Assembly (NCBI GenBank): GCA_019119365.1
Contig: DWXD01000038.1
Span: 1 to 38,998 of the forward strand
Direction of reading: 5' to 3'
Source of the DNA: Candidatus Gemmiger stercoripullorum
GTDB taxonomy: Bacteria > Bacillota > Clostridia > Oscillospirales > Ruminococcaceae
Length of the DNA stretch: 38,998 nucleotides
Shown one piece after another: positions 21,333-29,294 of the stretch. The notes under the pieces were generated by a model, which worked only from the letters and a program-made list of their open reading frames with translations, ran no database searches and was not told where the DNA came from. Numbering within the stretch: the first letter of the stretch is position 1; every line of letters starts with the position of its first letter. The translations under genes and the position numbers were made by a program.

Positions 21333-22562
21333 TTGATCGCGCCGGTGTTCTGGGAAGCGCACCGGGATATCCGCCGCGGCGCGGTGCAGGAGCTCATCGC
21401 CAAGGGCGGGCGAGGGTCGGGCAAATCGAGCTATCTTTCGCTGGAGCTGGTTTTGCAGCTGCTGCGCCACCCGGACGTGCATGCCGTGGTGCTGCGCAAG
21501 GTGGCGGGCACGCTGCGCGCAAGCGTCTACGCCCAGGTGTGCTGGGCCATCGGCGCGCTGGGGCTGGGCAAAAAGTTCCGCTGCACGGTCAGCCCGATGG
21601 AATGCACCTACCTGCCCACCGGGCAGAAGATCCAGTTCTTCGGCCTGGACGATGCGGGCAAGCTCAAAAGCATCCGCGCGCCGTTCGGGTCGATCGGGCT
21701 GGCCTGGTTCGAGGAACTCGACCAGTTCGACGGGCCCGAGGAGGTGCGCAGTGTGGAGCAGAGCGTGTTCCGCGGCGGCGCGTTCACGCTCGCGCTTAAG
21801 AGCTTCAACCCGCCCGCGGCGGGGCGCGCCTGGGTCAACCGCTATGTGCTGGCCCCGCGCGCGGGGCGGCGGGTCGTGCATGCGACCTACCGCGACCTGC
21901 CGCCCGCCTGGCTGGGGCCGCGCTTTCTGGCCGACGCCGCCCACCTGCAGCGCGCAAACCCGACCGCCTACCGGCACGAGTATCTCGGCGATGTTGTCGG
22001 CTGCGGGGCGGCGGTGTTCGCCAACCTGCGGCTGGAGACGATCCCCGATGCGGCGGCCGCGGCGTTCGACCGTGTGCGCCACGGCGTCGACTGGGGCTGG
22101 TACCCAGACCCCTGGGCCTACAACGCAGTGGCCTACGACGCGGCGCGCCGCACGCTGTATGTGTTTGACGAACTGACCCGCACCCGCGCGCCCAACCGCG
22201 AGACTGCGGCGCTGCTGCTGGAGCGCGGCGTGGGCGAAAGCCTGCGGCTGGGCGGCGTGCTGACCGCCGACGCGGCCGAGCCGAAAAGCTGCGCCGACTA
22301 CCGCGCCTGCGGCCTGGCCTGCCGCGCCGCGCACAAGGGGCCCGGCAGCGTGGCCGAAAGCATGAAATGGCTGCAGAGCCTGGCGGCTATCGTCATCGAC
22401 CCCGCGCGCTGCCCCGACACGGCGGCCGAGTTCACGGCTTACGAGTATGCGCGCGACGCGCGCACCGGCGAGGTGCTGCCCGGCTACCCGGATGTGAACA
22501 ACCACCACATCGACGCCGTGCGCTACGCGGTGGAGGGGATCTGGCGGCGGCGCGGGGCGTAA
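21333..22562 (+). CDS. terL: Terminase large subunit (PBSX type)
   Basis: 409 residues from a TTG at 21333. It is the ATP-driven DNA packaging motor and nuclease. Walker A GGRGSGKS (25-32), Walker B-like GLAWFEELD (122-130) and three nuclease aspartates (D253 in GVDWGWYPDP, D313 in VLTADAAEPKS, D394 in NHHIDAVRYA) are intact, so it looks functional. Related proteins usually carry several more residues before LIAP; the matching IEVRLKE codons are present upstream (21312-21332) but with no ATG or GTG, so the start is uncertain. The expected next gene, portal, is absent. Confidence 0.9.
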   Translation: MIAPVFWEAHRDIRRGAVQELIAKGGRGSGKSSYLSLELVLQLLRHPDVHAVVLRKVAGTLRASVYAQVCWAIGALGLGKKFRCTVSPMECTYLPTGQKIQFFGLDDAGKLKSIRAPFGSIGLAWFEELDQFDGPEEVRSVEQSVFRGGAFTLALKSFNPPAAGRAWVNRYVLAPRAGRRVVHATYRDLPPAWLGPRFLADAAHLQRANPTAYRHEYLGDVVGCGAAVFANLRLETIPDAAAAAFDRVRHGVDWGWYPDPWAYNAVAYDAARRTLYVFDELTRTRAPNRETAALLLERGVGESLRLGGVLTADAAEPKSCADYRACGLACRAAHKGPGSVAESMKWLQSLAAIVIDPARCPDTAAEFTAYEYARDARTGEVLPGYPDVNNHHIDAVRYAVEGIWRRRGA

Positions 22563-22597
22563 AAAGCGAGGGAAGGGCGGCCGGGCCGCGACCGCTC

Positions 22598-22899
22598 AGC
22601 CTCCCTTGTCAAAGGGAGGTGTCGCGGCCGAAGGCCGTGACGGAGGGATTGCCTTACGGACAGATGCCGTTTGAAGGGAGCGGCGTTGTATTAGGCTGGT
22701 GTGAAAGGAGGGGAGGCTCCCGGAAACGGCAGGCCGCGGAAGGCAATCCCCCAGGCTGCGGGCCATGCCCGCAGCCAGCCCCCTTTGACAAGGGGGCCAG
22801 CCCAGTCTGCGGGCCATGCCCGCAGCCAGCCCCCTTTGACAAGGGGGCCAGCCCAGTCTGCGCCTTGCGGCGCAGCCAGCCCCCTTTGACAAGGGGGCC
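22598..22899. repeat. Large family-D element in the terminase-capsid gap
   Basis: The 374 nt between TerL and capsid contain no gene. The left end (hairpin CCTCCCTTGTCAAAGGGAGG at 22600-22619, then GGCCGAAGGCC and GGAGGGATTGCC) is the inverted right half of the element at 14159-14298. After a middle part, the right side (from 22739) repeats the motif in the other orientation: GGCAATCCC, a GCGGGCCATGCCCGC hairpin and CCCCCTTTGACAAGGGGG. The last part is tandemly repeated. Confidence 0.82.
22757..22899 (+). repeat. 51-bp tandem repeat, three copies
   Basis: Copies start at 22757, 22808 and 22859. Each holds one GC hairpin plus a CCCCCTTTGACAAGGGGG hairpin. Copies 1 and 2 are identical; in copy 3 the GC hairpin is replaced by TGCGCCTTGCGGCGCA, keeping the fold but not the sequence. 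Confidence 0.92.
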
Positions 22900-22936
22900 T
22901 AAGAAGTACTGTTTTTTTAGAAAGGAGAAAGAACAC

Positions 22937-23839
22937 ATGGCTGATATGACTACCAAGCTTGCCGACCTCATTGATCCCGAGGTCATGGGCGATATCGTTT
23001 CGGCGCGCATCCCCAAAAAGCTGCGCGTTGCGCCGTTCGCCAAGGTGGACGACACGCTGGCCGGGGTGCCCGGCGATACGATCACGGTGCCCGCCTATGC
23101 CTACATCGGCGACGCCGCCGACGTGGCCGAGGGCGCGGAGGTCGCCATCGAGAAGATGAGCACCTCCACCCGCAAGGCGACCGTCAAAAAGGCGATGAAG
23201 GGCGTCAGCCTGACCGACGAGGCCGTGCTCTCGGGCTACGGCAACCCGGTCGGCGAGGCCAACACCCAGCTGGCCATGGCCATCGCCGCCAAGATCGACA
23301 ACGACTGCATGGACGCGCTGCAGACCGCAACGCTGAGCTATGACGGCAGCGCCAAGGTCATCGACTACGACGGCATCGTCTCCGCCCTGGACCTGTTCGA
23401 GGAGGAGCAGGGCAGCGACAAGGTGCTGTTCGTGCACCCCAAGCAGCTGACCACGCTGCGCAAGGACGCCGATTTCCTCAGCGCCGACAAATACCAGGCC
23501 GGGCTGATGCTGACCGGCGAGGTGGGCATGATCGCGGGCTGCCGCATCGTGCCCAGCAAGAAGGTGCCGCAGGTGGAGGTGGGCGCCGTGCCCGGCGAGG
23601 GCGAGGACGACCTCGGCACGCCCGGTACCCTGTGCTACGCCTGCCCCATCGTCAAGCTGGAGGCTGACCCCGAAACAGAGGACGAGGTCCCGGCGCTGAC
23701 CATCTACCGCAAGCGCGAGGTCAACATCGAGACCGAGCGCAAACCCAAGATCCGCACCACCGAGATCACGGCCGACGAGTTCTATGTCGCCGTGCTGTCC
23801 AACGAGGCCAAGGTGGTGCTGGCAAAGTTCAAAGCGTAA
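22937..23839 (+). CDS. Major capsid protein (N4-gp56 family)
   Basis: 300 residues with GAAAGGAGAAAG upstream. The N-terminus MTTKLADLIDPEVMGDIVSARIPKKLRVAPFAKVDDTLAGVPGDTITVPAY is the hallmark of N4-gp56-type HK97-fold capsid proteins in Firmicute siphophages, followed by AEGAEVAIEKMSTSTRKATVKKAMKGVSLTDEAVLSG and a C-terminal VNIETERKPKIRTTEITADEFYVAVLSNEAKVV. Length and motifs are intact. These phages usually encode a separate scaffold just upstream; none is present. A short insert-like loop rich in Glu/Asp (VGAVPGEGEDDLGTPG) lies near residue 220. Confidence 0.9.
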   Translation: MADMTTKLADLIDPEVMGDIVSARIPKKLRVAPFAKVDDTLAGVPGDTITVPAYAYIGDAADVAEGAEVAIEKMSTSTRKATVKKAMKGVSLTDEAVLSGYGNPVGEANTQLAMAIAAKIDNDCMDALQTATLSYDGSAKVIDYDGIVSALDLFEEEQGSDKVLFVHPKQLTTLRKDADFLSADKYQAGLMLTGEVGMIAGCRIVPSKKVPQVEVGAVPGEGEDDLGTPGTLCYACPIVKLEADPETEDEVPALTIYRKREVNIETERKPKIRTTEITADEFYVAVLSNEAKVVLAKFKA

Positions 23840-23863
23840 AAGCCGCGGAAAGGAGGCACGCCG

Positions 23864-24229
23864 ATGCCGGATTACACGTTTTACACCACCGACTACCTTG
23901 GCGAGGACATCCCGGAGGACCAGTTCCCGCGGTACGCCCGGCGCGCCGGGCTCAAGCTGGAGCGCATGCGCCAGCTGTACGCCACCGCCCCGCGCCCCGG
24001 CGTGCCGGATGCCGAGGACAACGCCGTCTGTGCGATTGCCGACGCGATGTATGAGTTTGACTGCGAGGACGCCCGCCGCGGGATGGCTTCGGCCAGCGTC
24101 GGCAGCGTGAGCGAGACCTATGTCGCCCCGGCGGAGCTGAGCCCGACGACGCTCTACCTGCGCGAGATTTACTACCGCCAGGTGGCGCAGGACTTCCTGG
24201 TGATGCAGCGGGGTGTGCGCCATGCCTGA
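23864..24229 (+). CDS. Head-tail connector protein (gp6-like)
   Basis: 121 residues, with AAAGGAGG upstream. The opening YTFYTTDYLGEDIPEDQFPRYARRAGLKLERMRQ and the central DAEDNAVCAIADAMYEFDCEDARRG match the helical gp6/DUF-type connectors that follow capsid genes and attach below the portal ring. Its presence without a portal gene is notable. The stop overlaps the start of the next gene by 8 nt. Confidence 0.78.
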   Translation: MPDYTFYTTDYLGEDIPEDQFPRYARRAGLKLERMRQLYATAPRPGVPDAEDNAVCAIADAMYEFDCEDARRGMASASVGSVSETYVAPAELSPTTLYLREIYYRQVAQDFLVMQRGVRHA

Positions 24230-24635
24230 ACTGGCTTACCCGCTGTGCCGCCAGACCGTCACGCTCTACCACCCGGACGCCGCGGCCGGGCGCGTTGTGC
24301 GCGCCGTTGTGACCGGGGCTTTCCTGGACCGCCGCGTGCGCGTCAGCGCGACCGAGACAGGCCGCGCCCGGGCGCTGGCGTTCGTGCTTGTCATCCCGCA
24401 GCGCAGCGCGCGCTACGGGCAGGACTATACGCTTGAGCCCGGCGACCGCGTGCTGGAAGGCGAAGGCGCGGACGTCGCCTGGGCAGACTGGGCGGATTTT
24501 TTGCCCGCCAGCGTGCCGGGGCTGTGCTGTGTGCAGTATGTCGACCCCAAGGCGGCGGGCGGCGCGCCCTGCCATGTGGAGGCGGGCGGCTGGTGGACCC
24601 GCGCGGGCAGCGGCGCGCACAGCCTGACAAACTGA
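24222..24635 (+). CDS. Phage minor structural (head-completion-like) protein
   Basis: 137 residues from the ATG at 24222, overlapping the connector gene by 8 nt; a GTG at 24213 is possible. It is beta-rich with alternating hydrophobics (RQTVTLYHPDAAAGRVVRAVVTGAFLDRRVRV) and a middle LEPGDRVLEGEGADVAWADWADFLP segment. Layout and position resemble the DUF6751/minor capsid proteins of Clostridial prophages, but I cannot name the family with certainty. Confidence 0.6.
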   Translation: MPELAYPLCRQTVTLYHPDAAAGRVVRAVVTGAFLDRRVRVSATETGRARALAFVLVIPQRSARYGQDYTLEPGDRVLEGEGADVAWADWADFLPASVPGLCCVQYVDPKAAGGAPCHVEAGGWWTRAGSGAHSLTN

Positions 24636-24658
24636 CGCCAACAGAAAAGGAGGACTGT

Positions 24659-25114
24659 ATGCCGAACGAACTGCCGCAGGGGGACACGGCGCGGCTGGCG
24701 GCCTGGCTGCGCACGGCCCCGGCGCTGGCGTGGCTGCGCGCGCTGTGGGTGGACGATGTCCCCGCTGCGCCGTATACGGGCGGGCTGTTCCCGGCCGGGG
24801 CGGCCGCCACGGCGCGGCGCGCGGATATCCTGGGCCGCCGGGTGGAGCGCCGCCGCGCGCGCTGGGTGCTGCGGCTGGTGCTGCCGCACGGCAAAAGCGC
24901 GGCCAACGCGCTGTGCCTGGAACAGCTCGCCGCCTGGGTGGCGGCGCAGAGCGCGGCGGGCGAAGCCCCGCATTTTGGCAGCCGAGACCGGGAAACCGAG
25001 ACGCTTTCGGCCGCCGGGGCGCTGGAAAGCGTGAGCGACGAGGGCACGGCCGTCTACGCCGTGACGCTGCAGGCCGACTACACCGTGCAATGCAACGAAG
25101 GAGGAAACACATGA
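24659..25114 (+). CDS. Phage minor capsid / tail-completion protein
   Basis: 151 residues, with AAAGGAGG upstream. The pattern LAAWLRTAPALAWLRALWVDDVPAAPYTGGLFPAG, then VLRLVLPHGKSAANALCLEQLAAWVAAQSAAGEAPHFG and a terminal beta strand (VYAVTLQADYTV) is that of Minor_capsid_3-like / tail-terminator proteins in Streptococcus- and Clostridium-type phages. The stop overlaps the tail tube start (ATGA). The HK97-gp10-like protein expected between this and the previous gene is absent. Confidence 0.7.
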   Translation: MPNELPQGDTARLAAWLRTAPALAWLRALWVDDVPAAPYTGGLFPAGAAATARRADILGRRVERRRARWVLRLVLPHGKSAANALCLEQLAAWVAAQSAAGEAPHFGSRDRETETLSAAGALESVSDEGTAVYAVTLQADYTVQCNEGGNT

Positions 25115-25590
25115 AGATCGAACGCAAATACATGGCCCACTATCTCAACGCGGCTTTCGGCGACGATACCGACGCCTATGTGCGCCTGGGCGCAGACCTC
25201 GAGGAGTACGCGCCCGAACTGACCGCCAATGTCGAAAAGAAGGCGAACATCCTCGGGCAGACTTCGGTGGTTATCGACGCTTACCAGAAACAGGGCGAAG
25301 TGGCCCCCTATTATGCCGAGGACGGCGACCCGCTGTTTGAAAAATTGCAGCAGATCATCGACGGCGATCTTGTGCTCGACGACCTCAAGACCGATATCGT
25401 CGAAGTCAAGCTGTGGGACGAGACCGACGCCGGGGCCTACCCGGCCGTCAAGGAGGAATGTTACATCGAGATCGTCAGCTACGGCGGCGACACGACCGGG
25501 TATCAGATCCCCTTCAACGTCCATTACACCGGCGTCAAGACAAAAGGCACCTTCAACATCGAGACCAAAGCCTTCACCCCGGCGGCGTAA
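25111..25590 (+). CDS. Major tail tube protein
   Basis: 159 residues, with GAAGGAGG upstream. The sequence KYMAHYLNAAFGDDTDAYVRLGADLEEYAPELTANVEKKANILGQTSVVIDAYQKQGEVAPYYAEDGDPLFEKLQQIIDG... is characteristic of tail tube proteins of Firmicute siphophages and contains the acidic, beta-rich core that stacks into hexameric rings. It ends TKGTFNIETKAFTPAA, a typical C-terminus. It is placed correctly before the chaperone and tape-measure genes. Confidence 0.85.
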   Translation: MKIERKYMAHYLNAAFGDDTDAYVRLGADLEEYAPELTANVEKKANILGQTSVVIDAYQKQGEVAPYYAEDGDPLFEKLQQIIDGDLVLDDLKTDIVEVKLWDETDAGAYPAVKEECYIEIVSYGGDTTGYQIPFNVHYTGVKTKGTFNIETKAFTPAA

Positions 25591-25682
25591 CGCCGCGCGG
25601 GGCGGGCGGGTGGGAATTCCCCGGGAAAACGGGCGGCGGCGCGGGGCGGGCGAGGCATGCCGCCCTGCGGCCGCTTTACAGG

Positions 25683-25696
25683 TGTTGGGCCCAACA
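25683..25696. promoter_or_regulatory. 14-bp perfect palindrome before the tail chaperone gene
   Basis: TGTTGGGCCCAACA lies 10 nt before the ribosome-binding site of the next gene and is followed by AAAAAA. Possibly an mRNA hairpin that lowers transcript level after the abundant tail tube gene. Confidence 0.45.
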
Positions 25697-25715
25697 AAAA
25701 AGAAGGAGGCAAACC

Positions 25716-26174
25716 ATGCAGACTTTACAGATTGATACCGGCGTGGAGGAGTTCGAGGTCAACGGGCGCGGCGTGCTGCGCTTCAACCCCGGCGACCCCA
25801 ACCTCTACCACCGCTTTTTTGACCTGCGCGAACAGCTCGCCGAGCTGGAAGCCGACCTGACCCGGCGCACCAAGGCCCTGGAGGAAACCCCGGATGCCGG
25901 GGCGCGCACGGCGGGCGAGCTTGTGCTGCTGGCCGAGTATGACCGGCGCATCAAGACGATGCTGGGCGAGGTGTTCGGCAAACACAACGACTTTGACGCG
26001 CTGCTGGACGGCGTGAACCTGGCGGGGCTCGGGGGCAACGGCCGCCCGGTCGTGCAGAACCTACTCGACGCGCTGGCCCCGGTGCTGCAGCGGGGCGCGC
26101 AGGCCACGCTGGAAGCCACGGCCCGCACGGCCGCCGCCGAAGCCGCCGCCGCCCGCGCGGCGCGCGGCGCATGA
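25716..26174 (+). CDS. Tail assembly chaperone-like protein
   Basis: 152 residues, with GAAGGAGG upstream. It starts MQTLQIDTGVEEFEVNGRGVLRFNPGDPNLYHRFFDLREQLAELEADL, a pattern found in the small proteins between tail tube and tape measure in Firmicute phages, which help load the tape measure. The central helix-rich part and the Ala-rich tail are not diagnostic. It overlaps the Gp15 gene by 4 nt (ATGA). No classical slippery-site frameshift is evident. Confidence 0.7.
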   Translation: MQTLQIDTGVEEFEVNGRGVLRFNPGDPNLYHRFFDLREQLAELEADLTRRTKALEETPDAGARTAGELVLLAEYDRRIKTMLGEVFGKHNDFDALLDGVNLAGLGGNGRPVVQNLLDALAPVLQRGAQATLEATARTAAAEAAAARAARGA

Positions 26175-26761
26175 ACGCCTGGACGCTGCCGGTTTGCGTG
26201 ACGGTGGGCGGGCAGCCGCGGGCGGTGTACACCGACTACCGCGACATCCTCTATCTGCTAAACTGGCTGGACGGCCCGCGCGGCGCGGCGCTGCGCCCGG
26301 ACGAGCGCTGGTATGTGGCGCTGGCGCTGTTTTACCGCGACTTTGCGGCGCTGGACCCGGCCCTGTACCCCGAAGCCGCCGCGGCGCTGGCGGCGTTTCT
26401 GGCGGCCGGGCAGCCCGCCGCGCCCGCGGGGCCCCGGCTGATCGACTGGCAGAAGGACGCCGGGCTGATCGTGGCCGGGGTGAACCGCGCGGCCGGGTGC
26501 GAGGTGCGGGCGCTGCCCTACCTGCACTGGTGGAGCTTTATCGCCTGGTTTGCGGCTATCGGCGAAGGCGCGCTGGCCACGGTGGTGGCCATCCGCGAAA
26601 AGCTCGCCCGCGGCAAACGGCTGGAGGGGTGGGAGCTTGAACACTACCGCGCCCACCGCGCGCAGATCGACCTGCGCCCCGAACCCACCGCCGCGGAGCG
26701 GGCGGAGAAGGAAAGGCTGCTGCGGATGCTGGACGGAAAGATCGTGGGAAATGAGGAATGA
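26171..26761 (+). CDS. Phage Gp15-family protein
   Basis: 196 residues. The motifs TDYRDILYLLNWLDG, RWYVALALFYRDF, RLIDWQKDAGLIVAGVNRAAGCEVRALPYLHWWSFIAWFAAIGEGAL and ATVVAIREKLARGKRLEGWELEHYRAHRAQIDL are those of the Gp15 family (second chaperone position before the tape measure). The DW...D and YLHWW-F-W elements are complete. The final residues GNEE and the stop codon are formed by an AGGAATN heptamer array that begins inside the gene. Confidence 0.85.
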   Translation: MNAWTLPVCVTVGGQPRAVYTDYRDILYLLNWLDGPRGAALRPDERWYVALALFYRDFAALDPALYPEAAAALAAFLAAGQPAAPAGPRLIDWQKDAGLIVAGVNRAAGCEVRALPYLHWWSFIAWFAAIGEGALATVVAIREKLARGKRLEGWELEHYRAHRAQIDLRPEPTAAERAEKERLLRMLDGKIVGNEE

Positions 26762-26768
26762 GGAATTG
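26748..26768. repeat. AGGAATN heptamer repeat at the Gp15 stop codon
   Basis: GAAATGAGGAATGAGGAATTG contains nearly three heptamers; the TGA stop at 26759-26761 is part of it. The same sequence type supplies the holin stop at 33821-33846. The following 70 nt to the tape-measure start hold no gene. Confidence 0.75.
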
Positions 26769-26838
26769 GCGGAGGGGGAGCGGCGGAATGTAAACCATCT
26801 GCCTGTGATTTGGGGGAAAGGGGGCGTCATGGCGAGCC

Positions 26839-28692
26839 ATGGCAAAGACACTGACGTTTGACGAGACGGCCGCCCGGCGGGCAGCCGGGCAGGCGCGCGC
26901 GCTGGGGGCGGCCTTGCGGGAGCTGCGCGGCGCGCTGGATGCGGCGGCCGCCGGGGGCGCAAACGCCCGCATGGCGCTGCAGGCGCTGCCCGGGGCCGTG
27001 CAGGCGGCGGCCGCGCCGGTGCAGGCGGCGCTCAACCCGGCGCTGGGTTCGCTCGGCGCGCTGGCGCGCGGCGCGGCCGAAAACACCGGCCGCCTGAGCG
27101 CTGTGCTGGGCGGGCAGACGACCCGCACGGCCAAAACCGCCGCCCGCGCCGTCACACGCGTCGGCACGGCCGCCGGGGCGGCGGCCCAGGCGGCGCAGAA
27201 AGCCGTGCGCACGCTGGCTTCGTTCGACGAGATCGAACGCCTGGGCGCCGCGGCGCGCCAAACCGCCGAAAGCGCCGGGGGTTCCGGGGGCGCCGGGGCT
27301 GCGCAGGGGGCGCTGGGCGGGCAGAGCGGCCCGGCGGGCGCGGCGCTGGCCGAAGTGCAGACCCTGCCCGGCGCGCTGCAAACGGCGCTGGCGGCGCTGC
27401 AAAACTTCTGGCAGAGCGTGCAGACGCTGTACGCCCCGGCCATCGCCGCCTGGCAGAATGCCTGGGCGCTTTTGCGCAGCACGGCGCTGGCCGTGTGGGG
27501 GCCGGTGCAGGCCGCGGCGCAAAACCTGTGGCAGAACGCGCTGGTCCCGCTGGCGGCGTATCTGACCGGCACGTTTTTGCCCGGCGTGTTCAACAGTCTT
27601 TCGCAGGCGTTCGCGCCCATTTTGGGCGGCGCGGCGGCCACGGCCGTCGTCCAGCTGGCGTCGCTGTTTACAACGCTGGCGTCCATCGTGACGCAGGCGG
27701 TGCAGAGCGTCGTCATGCCGCTGCTGGCGCTGGCGCTGCAGATCTGGCAGGACGCCATGGCCGGCGTGCAGGCGGCCTGGGCCGCCTACGGCCAGCCCGT
27801 GCTGGCCGGGGCTGCGGCGGCCGTGCAGAACCTGTGCGCGATTTTGCTGGCGTTCTGGTCCGGCACACTACAGCCGCTTTTGCAAAACCTGATCGCCCAG
27901 CTGGGGGCGCTGTGGCAGAGCACGCTGCAGCCGCTGTTTAACGACCTGGCGCTGGCTGTCGGGTCGGTGGTCAACCTGCTGCTGACGCTGTGGAACACGG
28001 CGCTTGCGCCGCTGCTCAACTTCCTTGTCTCCAGCTTCGGGCCGCTGGCCGCGCAGGTGTTCACGGCGCTGGCCGGGGGCGTTGCCCTGGCCGTGCAGAC
28101 GGCGGGCGGCGCGCTGGACAGCCTGCTGATCTTGCTGCGCGGGCTGGCCGATTTCCTCACCCAGGGCCTGCTCGGCCGCTGGACCGAAGCCTGGGCGGCC
28201 ATGGGCGAGGCTGTGCGCGGCGCGTGGCAGCGCATCACCTCCACCGTGCAGGGGGCGGTCTCGGGCCTGCTCGCACTGGTCGGCGATTTCGCCGCGGGCG
28301 TTGTGCGGGCGGTCAACAATGCGCTCGGCGCGCTCGCTTCGCTGCGTGGCCGCGCGGCGGCCGGGGGCGGTTCCGCGGCGTCCGCCCGCAGCGCGCGGAC
28401 TGCGTTTTACGCCGCGCCGTCGCTGGCCAACCCGCCGCGTGTTCCGGCGCTGGCGGCGGGGGCGGTCATCCCGCCCAACCGGGAATTCCTGGCGCTTTTG
28501 GGCGACCAGCGGCAGGGCGTTAACATCGAAGCCCCGCTCGACACCATCCGCCAGGCGTTTGCCGAGACGCTGGCCGCCTGGGAGGGCGGGCAGGGCCAGC
28601 CCATCAACATCTACCTGGGGGACGAGCTGCTGGACACCGTCATCGCCCGCAGCCAGAGCCGCCGGACGCTGCGCAGCGGGGGGAGAAGGTGA
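26839..28692 (+). CDS. Tail tape measure protein
   Basis: 617 residues, extremely Ala/Gly/Leu/Gln-rich with long helical stretches. The early motif AVRTLASFDEIERLG is typical of Firmicute tape measures. Several hydrophobic helices occur mid-protein (LFTTLASIVTQAVQSVVMPLLALALQIW; SVVNLLLTLWNTALAPLLNFLVSSFGPLAAQVF). It ends with PNREFLALLGDQRQGVNIEAPLDTIRQAFAETL, a conserved tape-measure tail. By the usual rule of about 0.15 nm per residue the tail would be near 90 nm. The ATG at 26839 is 14 nt from the nearest GGGGG, so initiation may be poor; a 10-codon frame starting at 26829 overlaps it. Confidence 0.85.
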   Translation: MAKTLTFDETAARRAAGQARALGAALRELRGALDAAAAGGANARMALQALPGAVQAAAAPVQAALNPALGSLGALARGAAENTGRLSAVLGGQTTRTAKTAARAVTRVGTAAGAAAQAAQKAVRTLASFDEIERLGAAARQTAESAGGSGGAGAAQGALGGQSGPAGAALAEVQTLPGALQTALAALQNFWQSVQTLYAPAIAAWQNAWALLRSTALAVWGPVQAAAQNLWQNALVPLAAYLTGTFLPGVFNSLSQAFAPILGGAAATAVVQLASLFTTLASIVTQAVQSVVMPLLALALQIWQDAMAGVQAAWAAYGQPVLAGAAAAVQNLCAILLAFWSGTLQPLLQNLIAQLGALWQSTLQPLFNDLALAVGSVVNLLLTLWNTALAPLLNFLVSSFGPLAAQVFTALAGGVALAVQTAGGALDSLLILLRGLADFLTQGLLGRWTEAWAAMGEAVRGAWQRITSTVQGAVSGLLALVGDFAAGVVRAVNNALGALASLRGRAAAGGGSAASARSARTAFYAAPSLANPPRVPALAAGAVIPPNREFLALLGDQRQGVNIEAPLDTIRQAFAETLAAWEGGQGQPINIYLGDELLDTVIARSQSRRTLRSGGRR

Positions 28693-28694
28693 GA

Positions 28695-28889
28695 TTTAGA
28701 GTTCAGAGTTAAGAGTTAAGAGTTCAGATATGGAACGCGGCCTGGCGGCCGCGATCAAAATACGCCGCACACTTTCTCTTATAATTTTTTGAGCCGCCCG
28801 CAGGGCGGCGATCCACCAAATCTAAACTCTAAACTCTTCACTCTTAACTCTCAAAAAAAGAACTCTAGACTCAAAACTCTGAACCCTCA
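28695..28889. repeat. Heptamer-bounded inverted element, copy 1
   Basis: Left arm: TTNAGAG heptamers (28695-28728). Core (28729-28820): a CGCGGCC...GGCCGCG hairpin, ATCAAAATACG, an AT-rich stretch with TTTTTTGAGCCGCCC, and a GCCGCCCGCAGGGCGGC hairpin. Right arm: complementary heptamers of the CTCTNAA type (28821-28889). The core and arms recur almost identically at 32532-32712. The element begins 2 nt after the tape-measure stop codon. Confidence 0.88.
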
Positions 28890-28926
28890 TTTAATGGTTC
28901 GGCGCTTCGGCAGAAAGGGGAAAGCG

Positions 28927-29274
28927 ATGGATATTTTAAAAATCGACGGCGCGGCGCTGCCGGCGCCGCATGAATACCGCGTCAGCCTGTCCGACCTGGA
29001 CAGCGCCGACACCGGCCGCACCGAGGACGGCGTGCTGGTGCGCGCGCGGGTGCGTGGCGGCGTCGCCAAGATCACGGCGCGCTGGCTGGCGCTGTCCACA
29101 GACCAGTGCGCGGCCATTTTGAACGCGACCGCGCCCGACCGGTTCACGGTCGAGTATTTCTTTGGCCAGACCCGCACGGCGCAGATGTATGCCGGGACAC
29201 GCACCGCCGACCTGCGCGCCGCCCGCGAGGGCCAGGGCGTGTGGGAGGTGGCGGTGGAACTGGTGGAGTTTTGA
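28927..29274 (+). CDS. DUF6711-like phage tail protein
   Basis: 115 residues from the ATG at 28927 (AAAGGGGAAAG upstream). It is an all-beta small protein: MDILKIDGAALPAPHEYRVSLSDLDSADTGRTEDGVLVRARVRGGVAKITARW...GVWEVAVELVEF. Proteins of this form (DUF6711) regularly sit just after the tape measure in Firmicute siphophages and are thought to belong to the distal tail. It fits that slot here. Confidence 0.78.
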   Translation: MDILKIDGAALPAPHEYRVSLSDLDSADTGRTEDGVLVRARVRGGVAKITARWLALSTDQCAAILNATAPDRFTVEYFFGQTRTAQMYAGTRTADLRAAREGQGVWEVAVELVEF

Positions 29275-29294
29275 CAAAGGAAGGAGGACCTTTA

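Noticed and set aside
22367..23839. 490-codon frame joining the terminase end, repeats and capsid gene
   Set aside because: The capsid gene has its own ribosome-binding site and start at 22937; the upstream part is out of frame with TerL and consists of repeats.
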